Positions 25,316 through 33,556 of a DNA stretch of 64,000 nucleotides are shown one piece after another. Below the pieces are notes generated by a model. That model ran no database searches. It was not told the origin of the DNA and saw nothing but the letters and a program-made list of their open reading frames with translations. The translations under genes and the position numbers were made by a program. This DNA is from Hoeflea_A sp965228785 (GTDB lineage Bacteria > Pseudomonadota > Alphaproteobacteria > Rhizobiales > Rhizobiaceae), in contig CBDDIF010000001.1 in assembly GCA_965228785.1 (NCBI GenBank), forward strand, positions 1,178,001-1,242,000, given 5' to 3'. How positions within the stretch are numbered: position 1 is the stretch's first letter; the number at the start of each line of letters is the position of its first letter.

Positions 25316-26012
25316 ACTGAGCGATGTCGAGGCGGGGTATGGCGCAAATCCGGTTTTGCGAAGCGTCGATCTGGACGTCGGGGAAGGTGAACTGGTGTCG
25401 GTCATCGGCCCGAACGGTGCCGGTAAGACCACTTTGTTGCGGGCGATCTCCGGGCTTGTTCGCCTGACCCGGGGAACGATCACTCTGGACGGCAAGGATC
25501 TTTCGCGACTTGAACCGGATGAAATCGTCGGCATGGGCGTCATTCACGTGCCGGAGGGGCGGATGGTCCTCACCCGCATGACGGTGCGCGAGAATCTTCG
25601 GCTCGGTGCCTTCAAACGCACGGACGACGTCGCGGTCAATCGAGACTTCGATCACGCGGTGAGCATGTTTCCGATCCTCGAAGAGCGCATCGGCCAGATG
25701 GCAGGCACATTGAGCGGCGGCGAACAACAGATGCTGGCGATCGCACGCGGGCTCATGGGCGCGCCCAGACTTCTGATGCTGGACGAGCCGTCGTTGGGCA
25801 TTGCGCCCATCCTTGTCAGGACCATCTTCAGGGCGATCAAGGAAATCCAGAAGACTGGCGTGACCATTCTGATGGTAGAGCAGAATGCGACCAAGGCCCT
25901 GGCTGCGGCCGATCGCGCATACGCGCTTGACCTCGGTGCGGTGACGGCCAGCGGGCCGGCGGATGTCCTTTTGAAGGACGAACGGGTCCGTCAGGCTTAT
26001 CTGGGACTCTAG
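25308..26012 (+). CDS. ABC transporter ATP-binding protein (LivF family)
   Basis: A 234-residue ATPase. The ATG at 25308 overlaps the livG stop. Walker A is GPNGAGKTT, the signature is LSGGEQQMLAIARGL, Walker B is LLMLDEPSLGIAP, and the switch His region is replaced by the usual LivF MVEQNA. It completes a five-gene importer following the monooxygenase. It converges on the lactonase gene with only a 7-base gap, so the two transcripts must overlap or share a terminator that I cannot see. Confidence 0.92.
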   Translation: MIELSDVEAGYGANPVLRSVDLDVGEGELVSVIGPNGAGKTTLLRAISGLVRLTRGTITLDGKDLSRLEPDEIVGMGVIHVPEGRMVLTRMTVRENLRLGAFKRTDDVAVNRDFDHAVSMFPILEERIGQMAGTLSGGEQQMLAIARGLMGAPRLLMLDEPSLGIAPILVRTIFRAIKEIQKTGVTILMVEQNATKALAAADRAYALDLGAVTASGPADVLLKDERVRQAYLGL

Positions 26013-26019
26013 TGCCGGT

Positions 26020-26907
26020 TTATCCCGCAAACTTGTGGGAAGGCAGACCCCTGACACCGGGCTTGCAGCGAAACACGAAACCGGCTTCCGGTTCATGACC
26101 CCTCCCATCGTCGTGGATCCTGAAATCGGCTGTGGTGATGTAGAGGTCCATCAGATCGGGGCCGCCGAAATTGCAGCTCGTAACCCGGGCGACCGGTAGC
26201 GAAACAACGCCGATCCAGGTCCCGTCGGGGCTGTACCGTCTGACCTCGCTGCCGTAGAAGAGTGCGACCCAGACGCAGCCTTCACTGTCGACCGTCATGC
26301 CGTCGGGCAATCCGACATCCCGGTCGATATCGACAAACCGTCGACGATTGGACACCTGTCCGTGCTCGATATCGTAGTCGAACATGTCGATGCCGCGTGC
26401 AAGCGTATCATTGAAGTAAAGCAGCCTGTCATCGGGGCTCCACGCAATTCCGTTCGAGACCCGCACCGCGTCCACCGCCGGTGTTACCGTCAGGTCGGGG
26501 TCGATCCTGTAGAGAGTGCCGGCATTCGGTTCGAACCGGGTCGAAAATGTTCCGCTCCACAGGCGACCTCTCGAGTCGCACTTCCCGTCATTCATCCGGT
26601 TGCCGGTCAGGTCCTTCTCAATCGGCAGCAGCAGGGCGACGTCGCTCCCGTCTTCGTGGACCGAAAGCAGACCCTCCACGGACGATGCGACGAAACCGCC
26701 ACGTTGCCGCGGAATGGCGACTCCGATGGTGTGTCCGACGTCGACGCTCGACGGATGGGTTCCGGTCGGTGACAGGCGGTGTATCCGGCCGAAAGTCGAG
26801 TCCACGAAGATAAGCGTATCCGTCGCATCGTCCCAAATGGGCCCTTCGCCGAGATCGGTCTTGAGAGTTGAAGCAACGACCAGGCTGTCGGAATAGTTGG
26901 TTACCAT
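26020..26907 (-). CDS. SMP-30/gluconolactonase family lactonase
   Basis: A 295-residue six-bladed beta-propeller lactonase. Metal-site residues can be placed at Glu21 in GEGPIW, Asn in SNGIAWSPDD, and Asp in LPDGMTVDSEG; the NDGKCDSRGRLW segment is also typical. It should open a lactone to the hydroxyacid. There is no signal peptide, so it is cytoplasmic. The start at 26907 has GGAG 9 bases upstream. It is the last gene of a leftward unit with the MaoC and CoA-transferase genes and lies directly next to the Liv importer whose operon contains the Baeyer-Villiger-type enzyme, so it could hydrolyse that enzyme's lactone product. Confidence 0.88.
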   Translation of the reverse strand: MVTNYSDSLVVASTLKTDLGEGPIWDDATDTLIFVDSTFGRIHRLSPTGTHPSSVDVGHTIGVAIPRQRGGFVASSVEGLLSVHEDGSDVALLLPIEKDLTGNRMNDGKCDSRGRLWSGTFSTRFEPNAGTLYRIDPDLTVTPAVDAVRVSNGIAWSPDDRLLYFNDTLARGIDMFDYDIEHGQVSNRRRFVDIDRDVGLPDGMTVDSEGCVWVALFYGSEVRRYSPDGTWIGVVSLPVARVTSCNFGGPDLMDLYITTADFRIHDDGRGHEPEAGFVFRCKPGVRGLPSHKFAG

Positions 26908-26938
26908 TCGAATGTCTCCGGCGGCCGCCTGTCGATCG

Positions 26939-28099
26939 TCAAGACAACCGTTGCGGAATGGGAAACGTCACGGGGCCGTTTTCCTGGGACGGCAACACGA
27001 CCGACGCAGTGCCTTGGGCTGATACAACCTCTTTCTGATTGGTCGCGCGGACCGCCATCCTGACGACGCCGTAGCCATTGCAGACCTCTTTCCCGGTGAC
27101 CTCCCCCGCCCACCACAAGGTATCGCCCACCAGGTTTGGTCTCAGCACGCTCACATCCAGCGTGTGAAGGAATCCGTGGTCGCCAATCCAGTTTGTCAAC
27201 ATGTGCTGCGCCCAGGCGATTCTCTGCGGTCCGATATCATAGGCTCCCCCCATTCCGACATCGCGCCCGGTTGCCGTTTCCAGGTGTCCTCGTCCGGCCG
27301 ATTCCCTGGCGCCGGTCTTCTTGTTGACGTGATAATCGGCGTGCCGCTGACGGTAGCGAATAGCATCGCCGTGCACGCCGCCATAGTGCGTGGCACCCTG
27401 CTGGGCGGAGTACCAAGCCATGATGTCGATGACGCCGAGCGGTCCCCTGACGACCTGAGGTACTTTGTCGCCGACCGAGATCTCCTCAAAGTAGAGCGGT
27501 TGGTCGCCACGCCTCGGTTCCGCCAGAACCTGACGTTCGATCTCGTCGATTTCATCAACGGTATATTCGTGCGGCTCGTTGGATTGCCGGTTTTCGGAAT
27601 TGGTCTGCTCCTTGAGGTTTTCGCCTCTCGGCGTCCTGGCGCATCGACCAAGGGCGGTTCCGGAAACGCGACCGTGTTGGTTCGTATATTTCAGTTCCCC
27701 GGTCTGCAGAACCCATTTCGGGAAGCGCCGGCCGTGCTTGATTTCCTGTTTGAGGAGCACGGCGTCGACGCTGAAGGAATCGTCAAGCAATATGGGTTCG
27801 AACCAGGTCCACGATGTACCGGCATAAAGCCATTGAACGCCCGGTAGCTTGGGCGCGACAACGGTTCCGTCGACCGCGTAGAGAATGCAGGGTGGTGCGA
27901 CGATGGTACCGTAGGGTGATGCCTTCGCATAATCCCTATCGAGCCACAACGGGTTGTTGTCACCGACACCCCAGGCGAAATGACGGATTGCGTCGCGGGT
28001 TGCCGTCTCGATCCACTGCATGCGATCGCGTCTGAGCGGAACACCAACAAGCGCTTCAGCTTCGGCTATTCCCTCGTCTGTAATCGTCCCCCAAGTCAT
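26939..28099 (-). CDS. MaoC-like double hotdog hydratase/dehydratase
   Basis: A 386-residue protein with two hotdog domains. The N-terminal half has the FAS1/MaoC dehydratase pattern DNNPLWLDRDYA...GTIVAPP, where the His of classical R-specific hydratases (DxNPxH) is Trp. The C-terminal half carries YSAQQGATHYGG and a second hotdog core ending in VVLPSQ. Double hotdog enzymes hydrate 2-enoyl-CoAs or dehydrate beta-hydroxyacyl-CoAs. Fusion gives the dimer arrangement in one chain. It lies between the CoA-transferases and the lactonase on the leftward unit and is expected to hydrate a CoA ester formed by the transferases. Confidence 0.85.
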   Translation of the reverse strand: MTWGTITDEGIAEAEALVGVPLRRDRMQWIETATRDAIRHFAWGVGDNNPLWLDRDYAKASPYGTIVAPPCILYAVDGTVVAPKLPGVQWLYAGTSWTWFEPILLDDSFSVDAVLLKQEIKHGRRFPKWVLQTGELKYTNQHGRVSGTALGRCARTPRGENLKEQTNSENRQSNEPHEYTVDEIDEIERQVLAEPRRGDQPLYFEEISVGDKVPQVVRGPLGVIDIMAWYSAQQGATHYGGVHGDAIRYRQRHADYHVNKKTGARESAGRGHLETATGRDVGMGGAYDIGPQRIAWAQHMLTNWIGDHGFLHTLDVSVLRPNLVGDTLWWAGEVTGKEVCNGYGVVRMAVRATNQKEVVSAQGTASVVLPSQENGPVTFPIPQRLS

Positions 28100-28131
28100 C
28101 TCATTCTCTCACCGAGGATTGGCATCAGGCT

Positions 28132-29061
28132 TTATCGGTTGACGATATAGGGCACATTCGGTTTTCCGGACTCATCCGTATATCCAGGTCGAAAAATTTG
28201 CCATTCCGCCGCTTCCTCCGGCGACAAGACCGGTGCCATTGGCGCCCCTGTTTCGACCGCCAGTTCCAGCAGTTCGTGCCGGCCGCGTTTGCTCAGTTCT
28301 GCTTCGAAGACCGGCATGATCCGACTGTCGTCCTCGGACAATTTGAACGGATTCTGGAATTCGGGCTCTTGCGCCCATGAGGGATTTCCGAAGGCAGCGA
28401 GGATCGATGCCCAGTCCTGTTTTGACCGCGCCTGCACTGCGACAAACCCGTCTCGGCAACTGAAGAAGCCCTGCGGAAAGACACCGCCGTGCTCAACCGT
28501 AGTGCGTCCATGCCGACGCCACCCATACGGAACGCCGGCATGATTGCCGGAGTTCTGCTCTGCAAATGCGCGCAGGATGTCGGCTGCCGAGATATCAATT
28601 CGACGCGGCCGTGACGTTCCCTGCGATGCGTTGACGAACATCAGCCCCAGCGCCATGTTTGCACCGAACATGCCGGCCCAGCGCTCAGGCAGATGAACCG
28701 GCAATATGCCCGGTGGCCCATCTGCGTTCCCGATCACGGACGACACACCCGAAACGGCACTGGCAAACGCTCCTACGCCCGGGCGGCCGACTTCATAGTC
28801 CCAAAGGTAGATTTCCGTTGGCCCCTCATTGCGCGGCGCCTCGTGTGGTTCGGTGTCCCCGGAAACGAAAATGGCAAGTGGGGCCGGCTCAAGTTCTCGC
28901 GCTTGTTCGAGCGAGGTCGCACCCTCAAGCGATGCACCGAATTTCTTGAGCCAGCTCGCTGCGTTGAGGACGGACCGATTGGCGCCAACGACAACAAAGT
29001 GAGCTGCTCCGATCTCCAGAGACCGGCTCGGAGTGGCCCGGAAGGCTTCATTTTGATCCAT
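28132..29061 (-). CDS. Short CaiB/BaiF (family III) CoA-transferase-like protein
   Basis: A 309-residue protein, shorter than the 380-420 residues usual for family III CoA-transferases. Its C-terminal two thirds keep the family pattern (GGVFPQGFFSCRDGFVAVQARSKQDWASI, and FEAELSKRGRHELLELA), but the N-terminal CoA-binding half is divergent and the usual catalytic Asp region is not recognisable. The ATG at 29061 overlaps the stop of the upstream full-length transferase by 14 bases, suggesting co-translation and a heteromeric complex. It may be a structural or substrate-selecting subunit. An independent function cannot be excluded. Confidence 0.75.
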   Translation of the reverse strand: MDQNEAFRATPSRSLEIGAAHFVVVGANRSVLNAASWLKKFGASLEGATSLEQARELEPAPLAIFVSGDTEPHEAPRNEGPTEIYLWDYEVGRPGVGAFASAVSGVSSVIGNADGPPGILPVHLPERWAGMFGANMALGLMFVNASQGTSRPRRIDISAADILRAFAEQNSGNHAGVPYGWRRHGRTTVEHGGVFPQGFFSCRDGFVAVQARSKQDWASILAAFGNPSWAQEPEFQNPFKLSEDDSRIMPVFEAELSKRGRHELLELAVETGAPMAPVLSPEEAAEWQIFRPGYTDESGKPNVPYIVNR

Positions 29062-30202
29062 CGCGGCGCTCCACATCAAACTTGCTGATGGCGTTGCGGT
29101 CTTCGAGCGACCAGCCAAGCAACTTGCCGAGCACGTAATCATTACCCTCGCCAAGTGTTGGAGCTGTTTTCCTAAGCGGTGCGCGGTGTCCGTCGATCCA
29201 CCAGGGTGCAGCGACGATCTTTTCCGGACCGGTGGTCGGATGAACCGTGGAAATGAGCGTGCCCTCCCGGGCAGCCCCTGCGCCTACTTCCGCCGGCTGT
29301 TCAATGACGCGAACGCACCTGACGCCAGCTTCTTCGAACAACTGCTTTGCCTGTGTGCCTGACAATTTGGCTGCCTGCACCCTCAGGGACTCCTCCTCCG
29401 CATCGGACATGCCTGCGGGCCATGCAACGCAGATGTGGCTCTGGTCCTTGGTTCGAAGGACAGAGGAAGCGTTGGAGCCAAAATCAGCCGACAAACCCAG
29501 CGATGAGGCGAGCTCCGCGAGCTCCTGTTCATTGTCCGTTGCGGCGTGGGCAATTGCCTCAAGCTGCGAAAGCTCGATGTGGGCTCCTTTCCCGGTCCGC
29601 TTTGCTTCCAGCACCGCCGCGATCGACGCGGACAAGCCGTAGGTTGCGGCGTTCGGGTCGGAGGCCACGAAGGTCGGCGTTCCCACGAATTCCTTGGTTT
29701 CCGGATCGACGATGTTTGCTTCGAGACCGGATAGTGCAGACAGAACGAGACCATAAGCTCGCATGTCGGAAAGACGCGACGACGATCCAAAACCAGAAAG
29801 CGACAGCAGAACGATTCCCGGGTTGGATGCGGAAAGCGCATCGTGCCCGATGCCCAGGCGCTCCAGAGTTCCCGACGTGAAGTTCTCGATTACCAGGTCT
29901 GTTTCGCATGCCAGATCCAACAGCGCTTCCCTGTGCTTGTCCACCTTCAAGTCAAGCGTGACGCCGATCTTGTTTCGATTGAGCCCGTGAAACGATTGTG
30001 ACATTTCGCGGCGGATAAACTCGGGAAACTTGCCCGCCATGCGTTCAACGCCGCGGGTACGATAGAGATCATATCTCTTGTACCACTCGATCTTGATGAC
30101 TTCAGCACCGAGGTCGGCAAGGTATTGACCAAGCAGCGGCCCGGACCAGACCCAACACAATTCGATGACCCGAACACCCGACAGCGGCAATGCGGCACTC
30201 AT
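29048..30202 (-). CDS. CaiB/BaiF family CoA-transferase
   Basis: A 384-residue family III CoA-transferase that moves CoA from a donor acyl-CoA to an acid. The N-terminal fold is typical (LSGVRVIELCWVWSGPLLGQYLADLGAEVIKIE), the LNRNKIGVTLDLK segment is present, and Asp182 in VASDPNAATYG is the likely catalytic residue. GGAGGAG lies 8 bases before the ATG at 30202. It is the first gene of a four-gene leftward unit. An 18-base palindrome lies about 280 bases upstream of the start. Confidence 0.85.
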   Translation of the reverse strand: MSAALPLSGVRVIELCWVWSGPLLGQYLADLGAEVIKIEWYKRYDLYRTRGVERMAGKFPEFIRREMSQSFHGLNRNKIGVTLDLKVDKHREALLDLACETDLVIENFTSGTLERLGIGHDALSASNPGIVLLSLSGFGSSSRLSDMRAYGLVLSALSGLEANIVDPETKEFVGTPTFVASDPNAATYGLSASIAAVLEAKRTGKGAHIELSQLEAIAHAATDNEQELAELASSLGLSADFGSNASSVLRTKDQSHICVAWPAGMSDAEEESLRVQAAKLSGTQAKQLFEEAGVRCVRVIEQPAEVGAGAAREGTLISTVHPTTGPEKIVAAPWWIDGHRAPLRKTAPTLGEGNDYVLGKLLGWSLEDRNAISKFDVERRDGSK

Positions 30203-30703
30203 GTAGGCACTCCTCCAAGGATGTTGTGCGTCATTGCCAGGACCGAGCGCTTCAATCCCACGGTACTACTCGTCTTGCGGCGGACTACCATCTGTCCCAA
30301 CGCCGAGATGCTGGCTCGCTTGCCGACATGATGGTTGTGCAAGACGAGACCCGTTCGTCGCTTCAATTGCGTCTTGAGCAGACGTTGCCCGCCGCGGCCG
30401 AAGTTCCTGAAACTTCGGCCTTATTGAACTGTTGCAACTATGGTTTGATCACCACTTGGTTGTCAATATACAAAAACTAATTTTCTATAGAAAATTCCAC
30501 CCTGAACCGAGAAGGCGAATATGCCGTCGGGGTTACGCCGGACAAATCTTGGTTGCCGCCGCCACTTCGCGTATCGAACGGGAATACCGGCCGAAGAAAA
30601 AGGGAGTTGGAGCAGGTATCTATGTCGACGGACATGCTTGAGGTGTTGGAGCCATGCAAAGGCTCCGGTCTGATGATGTTTTTCGGCGGGAGCTGCAGCG
30701 CCG
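30203..30703 (+). other. Noncoding 500-base gap
   Basis: Between the CoA-transferase start and the end of the IclR 2 gene. The only strong element is the 18-base palindrome at 30479-30496, in an AT-rich stretch. An open frame at 30553-30795 has no start context or recognisable domain and I do not call it. The remainder may be the promoter and leader of the leftward unit. Confidence 0.5.
30479..30496 (+). promoter_or_regulatory. Perfect 18-base palindrome, possible IclR 2 operator
   Basis: AATTTTCTATAGAAAATT is a perfect inverted repeat. Its right part, CTATAGAAAAT (30485-30495), differs by one base from CTCTAGAAAAT found upstream of IclR 2/SDR (31541-31551) and upstream of the TRAP/aldolase-like divergent pair (38109-38119). 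Confidence 0.55.
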
Positions 30704-31507
30704 TTACCGGCTCATCCTGCGGTGGATGTCCTCTGCAGATTGCTTCAGGGCGTTCACAAGTTCCTGCCGGTCGATCGCTTCGAGCTGAGCCGTAATTGCA
30801 TATACGCCAATGGTGTGCGAAACGCTGCCATCGGGCATGAAAACCGGTACCGCGATCGCGGAAACGCCATTGACGAAACCTTCCCGGTCTTCAGAAAATC
30901 CGTCAATCCGCGTTTGCTCCACCTCTTCGGCCCAGGTCTCGTGGTTGATCGGTCGAACCCACTTTACCTTGCCGAAATTTTGCCGGATTTGTTTTTCGGT
31001 CATGCTTCCAAAGGCGGCGAAGCAACGACCGGAAGCACCCGACATGAGCGGAACCCGACCACCCAGGGTAACGTTGAGGGAAATGGAATTGGGCGGATTG
31101 GCAAAGGCAACCAGAGCAAGGTGCTGATCATCGATCTTCGAGGTGGCCGTCGCGGTCATGGCGAAACGGTTGGCGATCGTTTGCAGCCGGGGCTTGGCGA
31201 GTTCGGCGAAATCGTTGAGGCGCAGCGCGCTCTTTGCAAGGTCGGTAATGCCTGACCCGAGTTGGTAGGTCTTCGAATTGACGTCGTAGGATACAAGGCG
31301 CGCCGAGGCCAACTCCCTCAGGATATGCAAGCAGGTGCTGGGAATGATGCCGACAGCCCTCGAGATCTGCGACAGGTTCATGGGGGTTGGGCGGTCGGCC
31401 AACTCCCAAAGTATGGCTGCTGCACGCTTGACTGCCGGGACACGTTTAATCGATGTGCCCGGTTTCTCATCTCGCGCCTTGTCGGCGTCAAGGTCCGCCC
31501 TATTCAC
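30704..31507 (-). CDS. IclR-family transcriptional regulator (regulator 2)
   Basis: A 267-residue IclR protein. Its winged helix-turn-helix covers about 20-85 (VPAVKRAAAILWELAD, LSQISRAVGIIPSTCLHILRELASARLV), followed by the effector domain including GGRVPLMSGASGRCFAAFG and DREGFVNGVSAIAVPV. It resembles regulator 1 in several effector-domain blocks, consistent with the paralogous enzymes of the two clusters. It starts at GTG 31507 and is divergent from the HSD10-like SDR. A CTCTAGAAAAT element lies 34 bases upstream and may be an autoregulatory operator. Confidence 0.9.
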   Translation of the reverse strand: MNRADLDADKARDEKPGTSIKRVPAVKRAAAILWELADRPTPMNLSQISRAVGIIPSTCLHILRELASARLVSYDVNSKTYQLGSGITDLAKSALRLNDFAELAKPRLQTIANRFAMTATATSKIDDQHLALVAFANPPNSISLNVTLGGRVPLMSGASGRCFAAFGSMTEKQIRQNFGKVKWVRPINHETWAEEVEQTRIDGFSEDREGFVNGVSAIAVPVFMPDGSVSHTIGVYAITAQLEAIDRQELVNALKQSAEDIHRRMSR

Positions 31508-31540
31508 CCAACGTCACTCCGTCTTTTGTCCGGTTTTTGC

Positions 31541-31551
31541 CTCTAGAAAAT
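31541..31551 (+). promoter_or_regulatory. CTCTAGAAAAT element, IclR 2/SDR divergent promoter
   Basis: An 11-base sequence identical to 38109-38119 and one mismatch from the half at 30485-30495. It lies 34 bases upstream of the regulator and 130 bases upstream of the SDR. The opposite half of the palindrome is degenerate here (4 of 8 positions). Confidence 0.45.
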
Positions 31552-31680
31552 TTGGCAGGATCACCTTATTGCATACGACAGCCCGCCATCACAACTTTCA
31601 TGAGGCAGGATGAGACCCGCGCGAGCGCTGGTTCCCAATATGGTGTCCAGCATCGCCTGCGCCGCGGCTTGGAGAGATGT

Positions 31681-32448
31681 ATGATCATCGATCGTCATGT
31701 TGCTGCCATCGTCACAGGAGGGGCTTCCGGATTGGGCGCAGCTGTTGCAAGGAAGCTCGGTGGGCTTGGCGCTCGCGTGGCGATCCTTGATATGGATGAT
31801 GGCCGCGGTGAGAAGGTGGCGGGTGATATCGGTGGCATCTATTCCCATTGTGATGTCGGTGACGCGCGCAGCGTCGTGGAGGCCCTGGATACCGTCCGCA
31901 CGGCCCTGGGGCAGGAGAGGATTTGCATAAACTGTGCGGGGATCGCGATAGCTCTCACGACGTTGCACCGGGGCGAACCGCATGACGAGGCCGTTTTCGA
32001 GAGAGTCTTGCGGGTCAATTTGATGGGGACTTTCAATGTGGCGAGCCGGTCGGCAGCCGGAATGGCTGAGTTGGAGCCGGTGAATCCGGATGGCGAGCGC
32101 GGCGTCATCGTCAATACGGCTTCCATTGCGGCCTTCGATGGCCAGATCGGTCACGTGGCCTATGCGGCATCAAAGTCGGGTGTCGTCGGCATGACGCTAC
32201 CCATGGCGCGCGATCTGGCTCGGCATGGAATCCGTGTCATTGCGGTTGCGCCGGGCATGTTCGAAACGCCGATGGCAACGGATTTGCCCGAGCATCTCAA
32301 ACACTCGGTGATTGAGAGCATCCCGTTTCCAGCGCGACTGGGCGACCCGGATGAATTCGCCGATCTTGTCACGCATTGTGTGGAAAACCCGATGCTGAAT
32401 GGTGAGACCATACGCATAGATGGTGGTTGTCGGATGCCGCCGAAGTAG
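31681..32448 (+). CDS. SDR oxidoreductase, 3-hydroxyacyl-CoA dehydrogenase type 2 (HSD10-like)
   Basis: A 255-residue short-chain dehydrogenase. The cofactor motif is VTGGASGLG, NCAG replaces NNAG, the catalytic serine is in VNTASIAAFDGQIG, and the YxxxK pair is in YAASKSGVVGMTLPMARDLA. These blocks and APGMFETPM closely match HSD17B10-type enzymes, which oxidise branched and short 3-hydroxyacyl-CoAs such as 2-methyl-3-hydroxybutyryl-CoA. GGAGAG lies just before the ATG at 31681. It stands alone, divergent from IclR 2 and convergent with the DUF2889 gene, with a long hairpin between. Confidence 0.88.
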   Translation: MIIDRHVAAIVTGGASGLGAAVARKLGGLGARVAILDMDDGRGEKVAGDIGGIYSHCDVGDARSVVEALDTVRTALGQERICINCAGIAIALTTLHRGEPHDEAVFERVLRVNLMGTFNVASRSAAGMAELEPVNPDGERGVIVNTASIAAFDGQIGHVAYAASKSGVVGMTLPMARDLARHGIRVIAVAPGMFETPMATDLPEHLKHSVIESIPFPARLGDPDEFADLVTHCVENPMLNGETIRIDGGCRMPPK

Positions 32449-32464
32449 CCAAGCCTAGTTGTGG

Positions 32465-32518
32465 TGGATCTGAAGTTCGTTCGGAGCGTGCTGTTCAATG
32501 TGACGAACTTCAGATTCA
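32465..32518 (+). terminator. Long hairpin between convergent genes
   Basis: A 13-base perfect inverted repeat (32468-32480 with 32503-32515) extends to 16 pairs with one G-U (32465-32518) around a 22-base loop. It lies between the ends of convergent genes at 32448 and 32524, so a bidirectional terminator or transcript-end stabiliser is likely. There is no U-tract on either side, so classic intrinsic termination is uncertain. Confidence 0.6.
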
Positions 32519-32523
32519 GGACA

Positions 32524-33108
32524 CTAGCGATCGTCGTCGTCCGACTTTCCGCCAGAACTGAACCGAGGGAAATATGTCGCCGTCACTGGACTGTCGATCG
32601 ACCAGCTATGACACCCACCGACAAAAAAAGGTGGTTTGACCTGATCGGCATCTTCATTGCCGATCTGACGGTCAGCATGTTCACGGCGAATGGCCTTGGT
32701 CTGGAAAGCAACCGTTGGCGCAAGAGTGAGAAGTTCCGACAAATGCGTGCAGCCCTTGGTCGAACCCATGGCTTCGCGGACCGATCTGCGCCAGCCTCTG
32801 TCGAGGCGACTGCCGATCAGTTTGGATGCGTTTGCATCCCCACCCTGGCAGAACGCGAACGGCATGGCCTCAAGATCCGTGTCGATGTTCGTTACTTCCA
32901 GATCCTGATTGACCGAAATTCGGACGTTGATGGCATGCACCGGTTCGCCGGGTTCAAGCCTGCCGCGTTCACGATCGTCAAAACCGAAGCGCTTCTGATC
33001 GACGAGGCGCAGTTCCAGGTCGATGCTTCCGTCGTCACATTCGAAGCTTTCAACGGTAAGCGTCCGGCAATGGTTCTGCATGCGCCGTTTGTTTGATGGA
33101 GGCAGCAT
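32524..33108 (-). CDS. DUF2889 domain protein
   Basis: A 194-residue protein whose pattern matches DUF2889: TLTVESFECDDGSIDLELRLVD, GEPVHAINVRISVNQDLEV, IGSRLDRGWRRSVREAMG, and GCTHLSELLTLAPTVAFQT. The function is not established, but such proteins recur next to acyl-CoA and thiolase-like genes. It is the last gene of the leftward unit beginning at 37845, about 46 bases after the Zn-ribbon gene. The opposite-strand open frame covering the same bases has no domain and is rejected. The start at 33108 is plausible, with only a weak ribosome binding site. Confidence 0.75.
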   Translation of the reverse strand: MLPPSNKRRMQNHCRTLTVESFECDDGSIDLELRLVDQKRFGFDDRERGRLEPGEPVHAINVRISVNQDLEVTNIDTDLEAMPFAFCQGGDANASKLIGSRLDRGWRRSVREAMGSTKGCTHLSELLTLAPTVAFQTKAIRREHADRQIGNEDADQVKPPFFVGGCHSWSIDSPVTATYFPRFSSGGKSDDDDR

Positions 33109-33154
33109 GTCGGTACTCTCTTCTGTAAAACACGGCGCACTCGGCCCGTGTTCG

Positions 33155-33556
33155 TTACGTTCTGGCCAACGGTTTGAACAGGGGTGTCAACTGACCATCG
33201 GCGGCAGGTGTGAAGACAACCTCCACCCTGTCTCCGATACACAGCGATTCGGCATTGCAGTCGGTGATGTTCGTGAGGATGGACACACCCTCATCAAGGG
33301 TAATCCAGGCCGATACGTATGGAGGGCTGCCTTTGCGGAAAAGACTGAAGGCGTAAATCTCGGCAAATCCCGCTGAAGGCTTCCAATCAACCTGTTCGGA
33401 AAAGCAGAAAGGGCAGATGCGGCGCGGATAGAAATGCGGCTTTCCGCAATTGCGGCAAGACGCATACAAAAGCCGCATGTCGTTTGCCGCATCCCAGAAG
33501 GCCTGAGTTTCGGGCGTCTTTACGGGTGCACGGATTGCGTCTTCGCTGATTTGCAC
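33155..33556 (-). CDS. Zn-ribbon/OB-fold protein (DUF35 type), second copy
   Basis: A 133-residue protein with a CxxC-x10-CxxC zinc ribbon (CRNC...CPFC, near 34-50) and an OB-fold half (YAFSLFRKGSPPYVSAWITLDEGVSILTNIT). It starts at GTG 33556, overlapping the stop of the thiolase-like gene, with AAAGGA upstream. It is paralogous to the protein at 10894-11322 and again overlaps a Cys-less thiolase-like gene. I infer that the pair forms one enzyme, as in Ltp2-ChsH2. Confidence 0.87.
   Translation of the reverse strand: MQISEDAIRAPVKTPETQAFWDAANDMRLLYASCRNCGKPHFYPRRICPFCFSEQVDWKPSAGFAEIYAFSLFRKGSPPYVSAWITLDEGVSILTNITDCNAESLCIGDRVEVVFTPAADGQLTPLFKPLART

Noticed and set aside
30553..30795. Possible 80-residue small protein upstream of IclR 2
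   Set aside because: It overlaps the IclR 2 3' end, has no good ribosome binding site and no recognisable domain.
32461..33096. Open frame of 211 codons on the plus strand
   Set aside because: The opposite strand encodes a DUF2889 protein with conserved blocks. The plus frame also starts within the hairpin region.
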